43,272 nt of DNA from JBNKFQ01 sp050289385 (GTDB lineage: Bacteria > Pseudomonadota > Gammaproteobacteria > Pseudomonadales > Porticoccaceae): assembly GCA_050289385.1 (NCBI GenBank), contig JBNKFQ010000003.1, forward strand, positions 1 through 43,272, given 5' to 3'. Made by a program: the position numbers and the translations under genes. Positions 1 to 8,792 of this stretch are shown one piece after another. Within the stretch, counting starts at the first letter, position 1, and every line of letters starts with the position of its first letter. The notes under the pieces are model-generated. The model did no database searches, was not told the DNA's origin, and saw only the letters and a list, made by a program, of their open reading frames with translations.

Positions 1-232
<232 letters not shown>

Positions 233-244
<12 letters not shown>

Positions 245-1642
245 AAGCTCAGCCACATACTTCTGCACGTCACCAACATCATTCGGCTTAACCACATACC
301 GTTCCTGCCGCTCAAACAGGTCAGCCATATGATGCGGCAACGCCGGATCTTGCGGGTACCCGGCCTTGCGCACGGCTTCCGGAAATTTGGCGGGATGGGC
401 AGTCGCCAGACAAATCATTGGCGTTGTGCTGTTACGGCGCACTTGTCGTGCCGCTTCCACGCCAGTTGCTGTATGGGGGTCCAGAAGGTAATCGCTGCTT
501 TCGTACACATCGGCGATAACCTTGACCATAAGCTCGTCGTCGCAACGAAAGCTGGAAAACAGTTCACGTGCCGTTTCAAGAGCACCGGTTTCGAGTTCAA
601 CACCGCCCTCGTTAAACGCTTTTAACAGGTTCGCAACGGCCTCACCATCGCGCTGGTACAAGTCAAACAGCAGACGCTCGAAATTGCTGGAAATCATAAT
701 ATCCATACTGGGCGACAAGCTGTGAATCAACGGCTTTTTACTAAAGTCATTATTGCTGATGCAACGATGCAAAATATCGTTGGCGTTGGTGGCAATTACC
801 AGTTGTTCAATTGGCAGACCCATTTTCTGCGCAATATAACCGGCAAAAATATCACCGAAATTACCCGTGGGCACACTAAACGAAATCGCCCGTTCCGGCC
901 CGCCCAATGACAGCGAGGCGTGAAAATAATAAACCACCTGCGCCATAATGCGCGCCCAGTTAATGGAATTAACAGCGGCCAGGCGGCGCCCCTCCGGCAA
1001 AAATGACTGGTCGGCAAAACTGGCTTTCACCATGTTTTGACAGTCATCAAAATTGCCTTCCAGGGCAATATTGTGAACGTTTTTGTCAAGCACCGTTGTC
1101 ATTTGACGGCGCTGTACCTCCGACACCCGGTTGTGCGGGTGCAGAATAAAAATGTCGATGTTTTCGCAGCGACGACAACCTTCAATGGCAGCGGATCCGG
1201 TATCGCCGGACGTGGCACCCATCACCACTACTTTTTCGCCGCGTTTTTGCAGCAGGTAGTCAAACAGGTTGCCAAGAAATTGCAGGGCAAAGTCTTTAAA
1301 CGCCAGGGTTGGCCCGTGAAACAACTCCATCACCCACAGATTGCTTTCCAGCTGGGTAAGCGGCGCTACGGCGGTGTGCCTGAAATTCGCATAGGCATCG
1401 TTGATAATGCGTTTTAAATCTGTATCGGGAATTTCGCCATCGACAAATGGCTGTATCACATGGAATGCCAGCTCGTTATAGGGCAGGCCTTTCCATGAGG
1501 CGATCTGCTCGTGACCAAAACTGGGGATCGCTTCCGGTACAAACAGGCCGCCGTCGGGAGCCAGGCCCGTTAATACCACATCCTCAAAACTGGCTACAGA
1601 GGATTGAGCGGATTTACTGCGGCGAGTACTGATATATTTCAC
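233..1642 (-). CDS. thrC: Threonine synthase
   Basis: This PLP enzyme converts O-phospho-L-homoserine to L-threonine, the last step of threonine synthesis in the cytoplasm. The protein has 469 residues, normal for the long proteobacterial form. The PLP lysine is Lys116 in LAFKDFALQF, and the phosphate-binding loop SGDTGSAA is at about 145-152. The start is GTG with GAGG five bases upstream. It follows hom in the same direction, with a heptad repeat array in the 93-bp spacer, so the two are probably cotranscribed. The 3' end is odd: the last codons (Val-Arg-Cys) and the TAG stop are made of heptad repeat DNA (GTTAGAT type), so the native C-terminus seems to have been replaced or extended by the neighbouring element. 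Confidence 0.97.
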
Positions 1643-1660
1643 TGTAACCTCAATTTAAAA

Positions 1661-1730
1661 TTCGATGTTTCCAATTCCCGGTTCCCTCTTCTCACTTCCA
1701 ACTTCTAACCTCTCACTTCCAACTTCCAAC
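1661..1730. repeat. Degenerate heptad array B in the hom-thrC spacer
   Basis: Ten consecutive 7-bp units run through the spacer with no opposite-oriented arm. The last five (1696-1730) are TTCCAAC, TTCTAAC, CTCTCAC, TTCCAAC and TTCCAAC; the first five are more diverged but keep the same phase. The array ends 5 bp before the hom stop codon and begins 11-15 bp upstream of the GAGG ribosome binding site of thrC. It looks like a decayed or single-arm relative of the inverted elements elsewhere in the window. Confidence 0.75.
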
Positions 1731-1735
1731 TGCTT

Positions 1736-3022
1736 TCACTGCAAATTTTCCACCCGAATATGGGCAACCTTGCCGTCAGTTTCGTCCAACGCTTCAATGC
1801 GCTCTATCGCCTGGAACGCCAGTTTTTCTGAAACCCGGTCGGTAAGCAATACTACGGGCACAACTTTCTGGCCTGCAACCGGTTCTTTCTGAATAATGGC
1901 TTCAATATCAATGCCAAGGTCACCCATTATACCGGTGATATGTGACAAGGCACCGGGCTTGTCCAGTACCGACATTCTCATATAGTGGCCAGTAGTGACA
2001 TCTTCCATTGGCAATACGGTAATTTCCTTAAGGGTTTCGCTCATCTGCCCCAGGGGTGGAACATGAATTGCACGTGCGATATCTACAATATCAGCAATAA
2101 CGGCGGATGCAGTGGCAGCAGCACCGGCGCCGGCACCACAATACAAGGTTGGACCTACTGCATTACCCTTTATTAACACGGCATTTAATACGCCGTCGAC
2201 ATTGGCCAGGAGCTGCTGTTCGGGAATCAGGGTGGGGTGCACACGCAATTCGACGCTGTCGCCATTGCGTCGCGCAATTCCCAGGTGCTTTATCTGGTAA
2301 CCGAGCTGACGGGCAAAGAGCACATCACTGGTTTCTATTTTGCTGATACCTTCGGTATAGGCGTGCTCATATTGCAGCGGCATGCCAAAGGCCAGGGAAG
2401 CAAGGATAGTCAGTTTATGGGCCGCGTCGATACCTTCTACGTCAAACGTGGGGTCTGCCTCGGCGTAACCCAACGCCTGTGCTTCCAGAAGAACGTCGGC
2501 AAATGCTCTGCCCTTGTCGCGCATTTCGGTGAGAATAAAGTTGCCGGTGCCGTTGATTATACCAGCCAGCCACTCGATGCGATTGGCAGTCAAACCCTCG
2601 CGCATCGCCTTGATAACCGGTACACCTGCTGCGACGGCGGCCTCATAAGCAACGCTTACCCCCTGTTGCTCTGCTGCATGGAAAATTTCGTTGCCGTGCT
2701 CGGCAATCAGTGCCTTGTTGGCGGTAACGACGTGCTTGCCATTGGCGATAGCCCGTAACACAAGCTCACGCGCTACGGTGGTGCCGCCAATCAGCTCAAC
2801 CAGTACGTCAATATCGGGGTTGTCTGCAACTTCAAAAATATCGCGGGTAATATTGAAACCGGTAAGGTCGCAGTCGGGATTATCTCGCCGCGCACCTATC
2901 TGGGTAATTTCGATGCTGACACCAGCGCGAGCATTTATTTCATCAAGATTAAGTCGAAGGGTGTTAAAAGTACCTGAGCCAACCGTTCCCAGCCCACAAA
3001 TACCTGTTTTCAGCGATTTCAA
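1736..3022 (-). CDS. hom: Homoserine dehydrogenase (with ACT domain)
   Basis: It reduces L-aspartate-4-semialdehyde to L-homoserine with NAD(P)H, the branch point towards threonine and methionine. The Rossmann glycine motif GLGTVGSG is at residues 10-17. The catalytic-region motif DPTFDVEGIDAAHKL carries the conserved Asp199 and Lys203. A C-terminal ACT domain (about 347-425) is the likely site of threonine feedback. The 428-residue length fits monofunctional Hom; there is no fused aspartokinase. The start is TTG: an in-frame TAA lies just upstream, and GGGAGG precedes the TTG by four bases. It lies between dsbC and thrC in the same direction; homoserine also feeds metX at 8793. Confidence 0.97.
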   Translation of the reverse strand: MKSLKTGICGLGTVGSGTFNTLRLNLDEINARAGVSIEITQIGARRDNPDCDLTGFNITRDIFEVADNPDIDVLVELIGGTTVARELVLRAIANGKHVVTANKALIAEHGNEIFHAAEQQGVSVAYEAAVAAGVPVIKAMREGLTANRIEWLAGIINGTGNFILTEMRDKGRAFADVLLEAQALGYAEADPTFDVEGIDAAHKLTILASLAFGMPLQYEHAYTEGISKIETSDVLFARQLGYQIKHLGIARRNGDSVELRVHPTLIPEQQLLANVDGVLNAVLIKGNAVGPTLYCGAGAGAAATASAVIADIVDIARAIHVPPLGQMSETLKEITVLPMEDVTTGHYMRMSVLDKPGALSHITGIMGDLGIDIEAIIQKEPVAGQKVVPVVLLTDRVSEKLAFQAIERIEALDETDGKVAHIRVENLQ

Positions 3023-3057
3023 AAGGCCTCCCGATTAGGCGATCAAAAAGGAGGGTG

Positions 3058-3087
3058 ACCATAACGGGCGGGGCCGCCCGATGTCAA
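3058..3087 (-). promoter_or_regulatory. Candidate promoter of hom with palindromic spacer
   Basis: On the minus strand a perfect -35 (TTGACA, 3087-3082) and a fair -10 (TATGGT, 3063-3058) are separated by 18 bp. Nearly the whole spacer is a perfect GC-rich palindrome (3065-3080, CGGGCGG-GG-CCGCCCG on the plus strand). It lies 36 bp upstream of the TTG start of hom. The palindrome may be an operator or a transcript hairpin; assignment as a promoter is inference from the boxes. Confidence 0.45.
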
Positions 3088-3143
3088 TCAGAACAGGCGA
3101 CTCGCACCGTTTCCGAGCAGTGTTGAGGTGTTGGAAGCTGGGT

Positions 3144-3298
3144 GTTCGACGTTCGACGTTCGACGTTCGATGTTCGATGTTCGATGAAAACCCTGGATGC
3201 AAGTGTGGCGGCTTGTTTTGACTTTCCGTCGAACATCAAACATCGAACGTCGAACATCCATGCGCCAAGCATGCGACGTGCGACTACAGACGTGCGAC
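3144..3298. repeat. Heptad-armed inverted repeat element C
   Basis: The left arm is three GTTCGAC then three GTTCGAT units (3144-3185). The right arm (3228-3260) is four complementary heptads plus a partial one. The arms pair over roughly 33 bp with few mismatches around a 42-nt core. The core shares the string GTGYGGCGRYYTGTTTTG with the element at 37204. A second short run of different heptads (ATGCGAC, GTGCGAC, TACAGAC, GTGCGAC; 3271-3298) follows and ends 1-2 bases before the dsbC stop codon. The region 3023-3299 contains no gene apart from the hom promoter and this element. Confidence 0.88.
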
Positions 3299-3299
3299 C

Positions 3300-4052
3300 C
3301 TAAATACCCAAAATCTCTTTTAACTCACCCGCCCGACGATAACCGGATACCAGTGTACCGTCTGCCAGAACAATCGCCGGGGTTGCATTGATTCCCATTT
3401 GGTGCACCAGTTTCATATGTTCCTTGATGGCAGTGGTTTCGCAGGTCTTTGGTTCGACGTCTTCGCCAGCTTTCATCCTGGTAAGCGTTTTCTGAGGATT
3501 ATCTGAACACCAGACCGTTTCAAGCTTCCTGGATGATTCGGTTCCCAGACCGGCACGCGGGAAGCCGAGATAGCGCACCTCTACGCCCATCTTGTTTAAC
3601 GCAGGTACTTCTCCGTGCAGGCGACGGCAAAAGCCACAATCAATGTCGGTGAACACGTACATAATCGCTTTTGCATCACCCTCGGGTTTGAAAATCACCA
3701 TATCGTCAACTTTGGCGTGCCTGATCAAATCGCGACGCATGGGGGCGAGCATTTTTTCCTTCCAGCTTACCAGGTGGCCGGCTTTGACTTCGAACAAGTC
3801 ACCTTCCATAAGAAACTTGCCATCGGCAGACACATACAAAGATGGCCCGCCAACAATCTGCACGTAATACATTCCCGGCATTGGTGTTTCACGAAAATTG
3901 GTGTATTCGAGATCAGAGCGCCATTGCTTCAGACCGTTAACGATTTTGTTGCGGGTTGCTTCATCGACATCGGCTACTACAGCACTGGAAAACAGGGTCG
4001 ATGACAGGGCAATAACAAACAGGGCAACAAACAGACGATACAGGCAGGGCAT
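3300..4052 (-). CDS. dsbC: Thiol:disulfide interchange protein DsbC
   Basis: This periplasmic disulfide isomerase reshuffles wrong disulfides in exported proteins. I chose the ATG at 4052 because GGAG lies upstream and the protein then begins with a signal peptide (residues 1-27, MPCLYRLFVALFVIAL...); an in-frame extension to 4139 has no signal-like start. Residues 28-90 match the DsbC dimerisation domain. The thioredoxin fold has the active site Cys139-Gly-Phe-Cys142 and a cis-proline region (INATPAIVL). Its 250-residue length is normal. It lies between xerD and hom, all in one direction, as in Pseudomonas-like genomes. Confidence 0.95.
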   Translation of the reverse strand: MPCLYRLFVALFVIALSSTLFSSAVVADVDEATRNKIVNGLKQWRSDLEYTNFRETPMPGMYYVQIVGGPSLYVSADGKFLMEGDLFEVKAGHLVSWKEKMLAPMRRDLIRHAKVDDMVIFKPEGDAKAIMYVFTDIDCGFCRRLHGEVPALNKMGVEVRYLGFPRAGLGTESSRKLETVWCSDNPQKTLTRMKAGEDVEPKTCETTAIKEHMKLVHQMGINATPAIVLADGTLVSGYRRAGELKEILGI

Positions 4053-4158
4053 TACGTTCTCCAGTTCGGGGATTGATCGATTAGAGTGTGCTTCATACCA
4101 CAGGTTCCCGCAGTTGTGTAGGGGCGATCTGACGGTCATACCTGTAAACAGGACCAGT

Positions 4159-5049
4159 TTACCCCCGCGGATGGTGTTTGGTATGTAACTCCTTCATGCG
4201 GGCATTGGCAATATGAGTGTATATCTGGGTGGTCGAAAGGTCGCTGTGACCCAGTAACAATTGCACAACGCGCAAATCAGCGCCGCGATTGAGCAAGTGG
4301 GTGGCAAAGGCGTGACGCAAAGTGTGGGGCGACAGCGGTTTGTCAATACCAGCCACCATCGCACATTGCCTGAGCCGGTGCCAGAACGTTTGACGAGTCA
4401 TCAATTGACCGCGCCGGCTCGGGAACACTACGTCGCTCTGTATACCGCGGAGCAATTCGGCGCGAGCATCATGGATATAGCGTTGTAACCAGCTCTGCGC
4501 TTCGTCGCCCAGCGGTACCAGACGCTCCTTGCTGCCTTTGCCAAACACTCGCACCACACCCTGCCTCAGGTTGACCTGGGGCAACAACAACCCCACCAGT
4601 TCCGACACGCGCAACCCCGAAGCATACAAAACTTCCAGCATGGTTCGATCACGCATTCCAATGGCGGTACCAACATCGGGCGCTGCCAGTAATTTTTCGA
4701 CATCGTGCTCGGTCAGGCTTTTGGGTAAGGGCCGACCCAGTTTGGGGTTTTCTATCAGCGTTGTGGGATCTTCCTTTATGCAGTTTTCTCGCAGCAGATA
4801 CCGGTAAAATCCTCGCAAACAAGACAACATCCGGGCACTGGATCGGGCAGACCTGCCCTCCCGTTGCCGGTGCGCCAGATACTCCTGCAGGTGGACGGAA
4901 GACACCCCGATCAGGCTGGAGCTTTTTTCTTCCAGCCATTTGTTAAAGGTCATCAGGTCCCGACGATAAGCAGAAAGGCTGTTATCGCTCAGGCCCTTTT
5001 CCATCCAGGCACTGTCCAGGTAGCGTTCTATCAATTGCTGGTTACTCAT
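4159..5049 (-). CDS. xerD: Tyrosine recombinase XerD
   Basis: XerD acts with XerC at the dif site to resolve chromosome dimers at cell division. The N-terminal SAM-like core-binding domain (LIERYLDSAWMEKGLS...) is followed by the catalytic domain. The conserved catalytic set is visible: Arg in ASGLRVSEL, Lys in FGKGSKERLVP, His-x-x-Arg in SPHTLRHAFATHL, His in LLGHSDLSTTQIY and the Tyr of that same motif. From the ATG at 5049 the protein has 296 residues, the usual XerD size; an in-frame GTG at 5094 would add 15 residues and cannot be excluded. It heads the xerD-dsbC-hom-thrC run. Confidence 0.95.
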   Translation of the reverse strand: MSNQQLIERYLDSAWMEKGLSDNSLSAYRRDLMTFNKWLEEKSSSLIGVSSVHLQEYLAHRQREGRSARSSARMLSCLRGFYRYLLRENCIKEDPTTLIENPKLGRPLPKSLTEHDVEKLLAAPDVGTAIGMRDRTMLEVLYASGLRVSELVGLLLPQVNLRQGVVRVFGKGSKERLVPLGDEAQSWLQRYIHDARAELLRGIQSDVVFPSRRGQLMTRQTFWHRLRQCAMVAGIDKPLSPHTLRHAFATHLLNRGADLRVVQLLLGHSDLSTTQIYTHIANARMKELHTKHHPRG

Positions 5050-5114
5050 ACCGTTCGCTGCTTGGTCACACGAATTGCAGGCCACAGTTTTCACAGCATA
5101 TCACTTGTCTCTCT

Positions 5115-8100
5115 TCAGGGAGCCTGATGGTGAAACCATAACTCAGGCAGTTTTTTCTGCCGTGGCCACAGTTCATCCAAAGTATCGTCATTGTAGAGGC
5201 GACCGTTTTTCATTACCCGGTGAATATCCAGGGTATTTTTCAAATCACGTCTCGGGTCCTTGTTCATAATAACCAGGTCCGCAAATTTACCGGCCTCGAT
5301 GGAACCCACCTCCTGCTCGTGCCCAATCATATGAGCGCCATCAATGGTTGCAGCTTGCAGCACTTCCATTGGTTTGGCATTACCGGAACCCAGCGCCCAC
5401 ATTTCCCAGTGGTAACCAAGCCCCTGAAACTGACCGTGACTGCCAATACCCACCTTGCCTCCGGCGCGTTGAATCTTGATTGCGCTGTCTGCAATGCGCG
5501 AGAAAGCGTACTCCTCGTCGCGGAACCAGGGTCGACGCTTGGTGGATACATCAATAATGTCGTGCGGAATAAACCGGTTTACCTTTTGATCATCGTGCGG
5601 ATTCATATGGGTGTAAAACCAGTTTTCACCCCAGGGCCCGCCATAAGTCACCAAAAGCGTGGGCGTATAGGCAATGCCGGTTTGCGCCGCCAGTTGTACA
5701 ACGTCCCGGTAAAGCGGGATGATTGGCAAATTGTGTTCGTTACCGGCAAAACCGTCGAGCATATGGGTCAGATCCAGTTTCAGATCAAGACCACCTTCAG
5801 TCGTAGGCATAATGCCGACTTCTTTGGCCGCTTCGATCAGGTACTGCCGCTGGCTGCGGTTACCCGTGTTGTAGGCTTTGATATTTTTAGTGCGGTAGTG
5901 CTTGCGGTAGCGGATGAGCACATCAATCGCATCCTGTTTCGACTGTATATCGGTTTCGGCAAACACACCGTGCCCGGTAGACCACGCGCGCTGCCCGATC
6001 ATACGCCCTGTATCCACCATATCCTGGTAGTTAAAAATATCCGGCGTCATGGTCTGTACATCCAGACCGCTGGTTACGCCATAAGCGACGTTGGCAAGAA
6101 ACGGCCAGAATGGTGCTTCAATAACATCCGCGCGATTGGCATTACGCCAGTGACCATGGGTATCGACAAATCCGGGGGTGATGAATTTACCGGAAACATC
6201 TTCCACTTTGGCACCCGCTGGCACCGGTACGTTGCCGCGAGCCCCCACCGCCAGGAATTTGCCATCTTTCACCACCACATCGGCGTTTTCGATAACACCC
6301 TGCTCACCCATAGTCAGCACCGTGGCACCTCGCAACACCATTACCCCCTGAGGGTTGTCACGGGGCACCTCAATGCGTGCTACATGAGTTTTGTACGCTC
6401 TGGCACTATTTGCCCCGGAGTCCTCCGCTTGCCAGTCCACATCGGCGAAACGTTGTGTGTATAGCGTACTACCCACCGACCACAACATGGTTTGACCATC
6501 ACGGGACCACTCAAAATAATTGACGCCAGTATCAGACAGGGTTTTAACCGGTACGGTGGGTGTCGCCAGATTAACTGTTTGCATTTCCCTACCAACCTGA
6601 GGCATGGCCAGCAGATGCAGTTGCTGTTGGGAACGGGCCAGTGCCCAGCGTCCATTGGGGCTGATACGGATATCAATGGATGGCACAGGATCGGGGAAGT
6701 AGCTCACACCTTTTCCGGTAAAACGCAGGTGGTCGCGGCGGTCACTGCCATCCAGACGGACTGACACCAGTTTGTGATCCCCGGGGCTGCCGCCCATCGG
6801 AAACGCCGTCATTCGATAGTAGAGATAAACCCTGTTCGGGTCATCGCTGAAGTGAATACCATGCATGCCGGTGCCAGACATAATTACCCGTGCGTCTCCG
6901 CCACCAGCCGGCAATGCAATCAAATCCTTGTCGGCATCTATCGCGTCGTAATTAAATTGCTGGCTGGATTCGCGCAGCACAATAATCTCGCTACCATCGG
7001 GAGTAAATTCTGGTTCGGTGTAGTATGCCGGATACCGGGAAACTCGCTCCGGGCGAGAGCGGCCGCTCACTTTTATCTTCCAGACATGACCACCATTGTC
7101 TGCGGTCCAGCTGATATATGTCAGGTAACGGCCGTCAGGTGACCAACCGGGGTGAAAGACATGTTCACCGGCTCGGCTGATTTTTTGTGGTTTTGCACCC
7201 TCCTCCAGGGCCATCGTATAGAGCTCTCCCAACGCGGAAAACGCCACGCTGCGACCATCGGGAGACAGAGCGGGCTTCTGGATCATGCGCACCACGACCG
7301 GGCCTTCCGGGTCTTTTTCCTGATTTACAAGGTTGGGGCCAACATCCAGCTTCACATCGGCAGAGAAGGGAATTGATGTACGCGAACCCGAAGCGATGTC
7401 AATGCGTTCGATCTTGCCGCCACTGGTAGCAATAACCGCTTTGCCATCGGCAGTGAAGCTGTAGCCCGGCAGCAGACCGGCCGTACCACGTGATTCCTGG
7501 TCATCCCGGGTCACGGGATATGCCAGCCAGCGGTCTTCACCCGTGGTCAAATTGCGAATCCGCAATCCGGTTTCGGTTTCGTGGCGGGTGGCATATACCA
7601 GCGAGTTGCCATCGGGCGAAATTGCCGGTCGCACCGCACCACCGTAGGCAGAAACGATGGTATCGACAGTGCCTTCCTGTAAATCGCGACGCACAATTTT
7701 CCAGGGAAAACCGGTCATGTTATATTCAAAAACACCGGTCTTGCTGGAATAGTAAAGATAACGTCCGTCCGGAGAGAGCACTGGTCCCTGGGCATTGGGC
7801 GACTTGTCCCAGGGCGTGTCCGCACCCTGTGGCGCGGCATTGGTCAACTGAAGGCCCTTGCCCCCCAGTTTGTGGTAAGCCCAGATCTCGTTGGAGCCAA
7901 GGCCATAGGGAACCTGGGCAACATAAATATACTCACCGTCCGGTGACCATGTCGGGTCGGTCATTGAGCTGTCAGCGGTCAGGCTTGAGATTTTTTTGGC
8001 GTTGCTGCCGTCGGCGTCTGCGATGTACAAATTTTCGGAACCGTCCTCATCGGACAAATAAGCTATTTTTGAGCCATCGGGCGAATACACCGGCTGCGAC

Positions 8101-8453
8101 TGAAATGCCATGCCGGTAATCAGTGCACTTGCCTTGCCACCGCTCGCCGGCAAGGTATAGATATCGCCCAGTAAATCAAACACGAGGGTACGGCCGTCGG
8201 GGGAAATATCCAGCGACATCCAGGTCGCTTCATCGGTTTCAAATACCACCGTACGCTCCGGTTTCAAATGCAGCCCGCGTGAGCCATTATTTCCCGTACT
8301 GCCTGCCGAAGCCATCTGTGGCGGATGAAGAACCGATGGCAAATGGCTTTGCACCGCGGACAAAATCGAGGTATCTGGCAACTCGGCGGTTGCTGCAGCA
8401 GAAGCCACTACAAGCGGCACCAACAGAGACCGGGTAGAAAATGTAACCGTCAT
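5115..8453 (-). CDS. Exported TolB-type propeller / amidohydrolase fusion
   Basis: This large secreted or periplasmic protein (1112 residues) starts with a signal peptide (about 1-23). Residues about 70-650 contain many WD40-like PD40 repeats of the TolB type (SPDGRTLVF, SPDGSKIAYL, SPDGRYLYY and similar). The last 400 residues form an amidohydrolase: FITPGFVDTHGHW carries metal-binding His766 and His768, and the C-terminus has the family signature EVGSIEAGKFADLVIMN. The combination resembles exported amidohydrolases that may act on peptides or cyclic amides; the substrate cannot be read from sequence. The ribosome binding site GGAGG lies 6-7 bases before the ATG. It probably has its own promoter in the 339-bp gap upstream. 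Confidence 0.9.
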   Translation of the reverse strand: MTVTFSTRSLLVPLVVASAAATAELPDTSILSAVQSHLPSVLHPPQMASAGSTGNNGSRGLHLKPERTVVFETDEATWMSLDISPDGRTLVFDLLGDIYTLPASGGKASALITGMAFQSQPVYSPDGSKIAYLSDEDGSENLYIADADGSNAKKISSLTADSSMTDPTWSPDGEYIYVAQVPYGLGSNEIWAYHKLGGKGLQLTNAAPQGADTPWDKSPNAQGPVLSPDGRYLYYSSKTGVFEYNMTGFPWKIVRRDLQEGTVDTIVSAYGGAVRPAISPDGNSLVYATRHETETGLRIRNLTTGEDRWLAYPVTRDDQESRGTAGLLPGYSFTADGKAVIATSGGKIERIDIASGSRTSIPFSADVKLDVGPNLVNQEKDPEGPVVVRMIQKPALSPDGRSVAFSALGELYTMALEEGAKPQKISRAGEHVFHPGWSPDGRYLTYISWTADNGGHVWKIKVSGRSRPERVSRYPAYYTEPEFTPDGSEIIVLRESSQQFNYDAIDADKDLIALPAGGGDARVIMSGTGMHGIHFSDDPNRVYLYYRMTAFPMGGSPGDHKLVSVRLDGSDRRDHLRFTGKGVSYFPDPVPSIDIRISPNGRWALARSQQQLHLLAMPQVGREMQTVNLATPTVPVKTLSDTGVNYFEWSRDGQTMLWSVGSTLYTQRFADVDWQAEDSGANSARAYKTHVARIEVPRDNPQGVMVLRGATVLTMGEQGVIENADVVVKDGKFLAVGARGNVPVPAGAKVEDVSGKFITPGFVDTHGHWRNANRADVIEAPFWPFLANVAYGVTSGLDVQTMTPDIFNYQDMVDTGRMIGQRAWSTGHGVFAETDIQSKQDAIDVLIRYRKHYRTKNIKAYNTGNRSQRQYLIEAAKEVGIMPTTEGGLDLKLDLTHMLDGFAGNEHNLPIIPLYRDVVQLAAQTGIAYTPTLLVTYGGPWGENWFYTHMNPHDDQKVNRFIPHDIIDVSTKRRPWFRDEEYAFSRIADSAIKIQRAGGKVGIGSHGQFQGLGYHWEMWALGSGNAKPMEVLQAATIDGAHMIGHEQEVGSIEAGKFADLVIMNKDPRRDLKNTLDIHRVMKNGRLYNDDTLDELWPRQKKLPELWFHHQAP

Positions 8454-8637
8454 GAAATTCCTCCAAACTTCCTGAAAAGTGTTGTGCAGATACCCGCGCC
8501 ATTAAAGAAGCTCTGAATACGACGGAAGCAGAACCTCAAAAAGATTAACGGGAATTGGCCAGCGTTTGTTGTCTTTTTATCGTTGCGTTATGCCACAACA
8601 TTTTGTCACAACAAAAACTGTTTGTTGTATATCCAGC

Positions 8638-8759
8638 CTGTCTGGTGTGGTACAGACAGTTACCTTTATGGACCTGATATCGAGAATCAACGGTGGCAAT
8701 GAGGTAGTGGTGGGCAATCCTACCCTGGTTACCGCATTTTGAAAACCTCTGTTGCCACC
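8638..8759. other. Inverted repeats in the 339-bp gap between metX and the amidohydrolase
   Basis: The gene-free stretch 8454-8792 holds two dyads. The first is a perfect 7-bp repeat, CTGTCTG (8638-8644) with CAGACAG (8653-8659), operator-like in size. The second is longer: GGTGGCAA (8692-8699) pairs with TTGCCACC (8752-8759), and GAGGT (8701-8705) pairs with ACCTC (8745-8749), around a 39-nt loop that can itself fold (GGTAG/CTACC). There is no run of T after the stem, so a simple intrinsic terminator is not supported. It could be a metX 3' structure or part of the amidohydrolase leader. I recognise no known riboswitch. Confidence 0.5.
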
Positions 8760-8792
8760 CGCAATCGGCTGGCGTTTGGAGGCCGGAACAGT

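Noticed and set aside
4159..5094. Integron integrase
   Set aside because: The tyrosine recombinase here is XerD by size, motifs and its place next to dsbC; it is not linked to the cassette-like region at the other end.
5220..6464. 414-codon plus-strand frame opposite the amidohydrolase
   Set aside because: The minus strand encodes a full-length recognisable protein here; the frame has no domain, signal or ribosome binding site.
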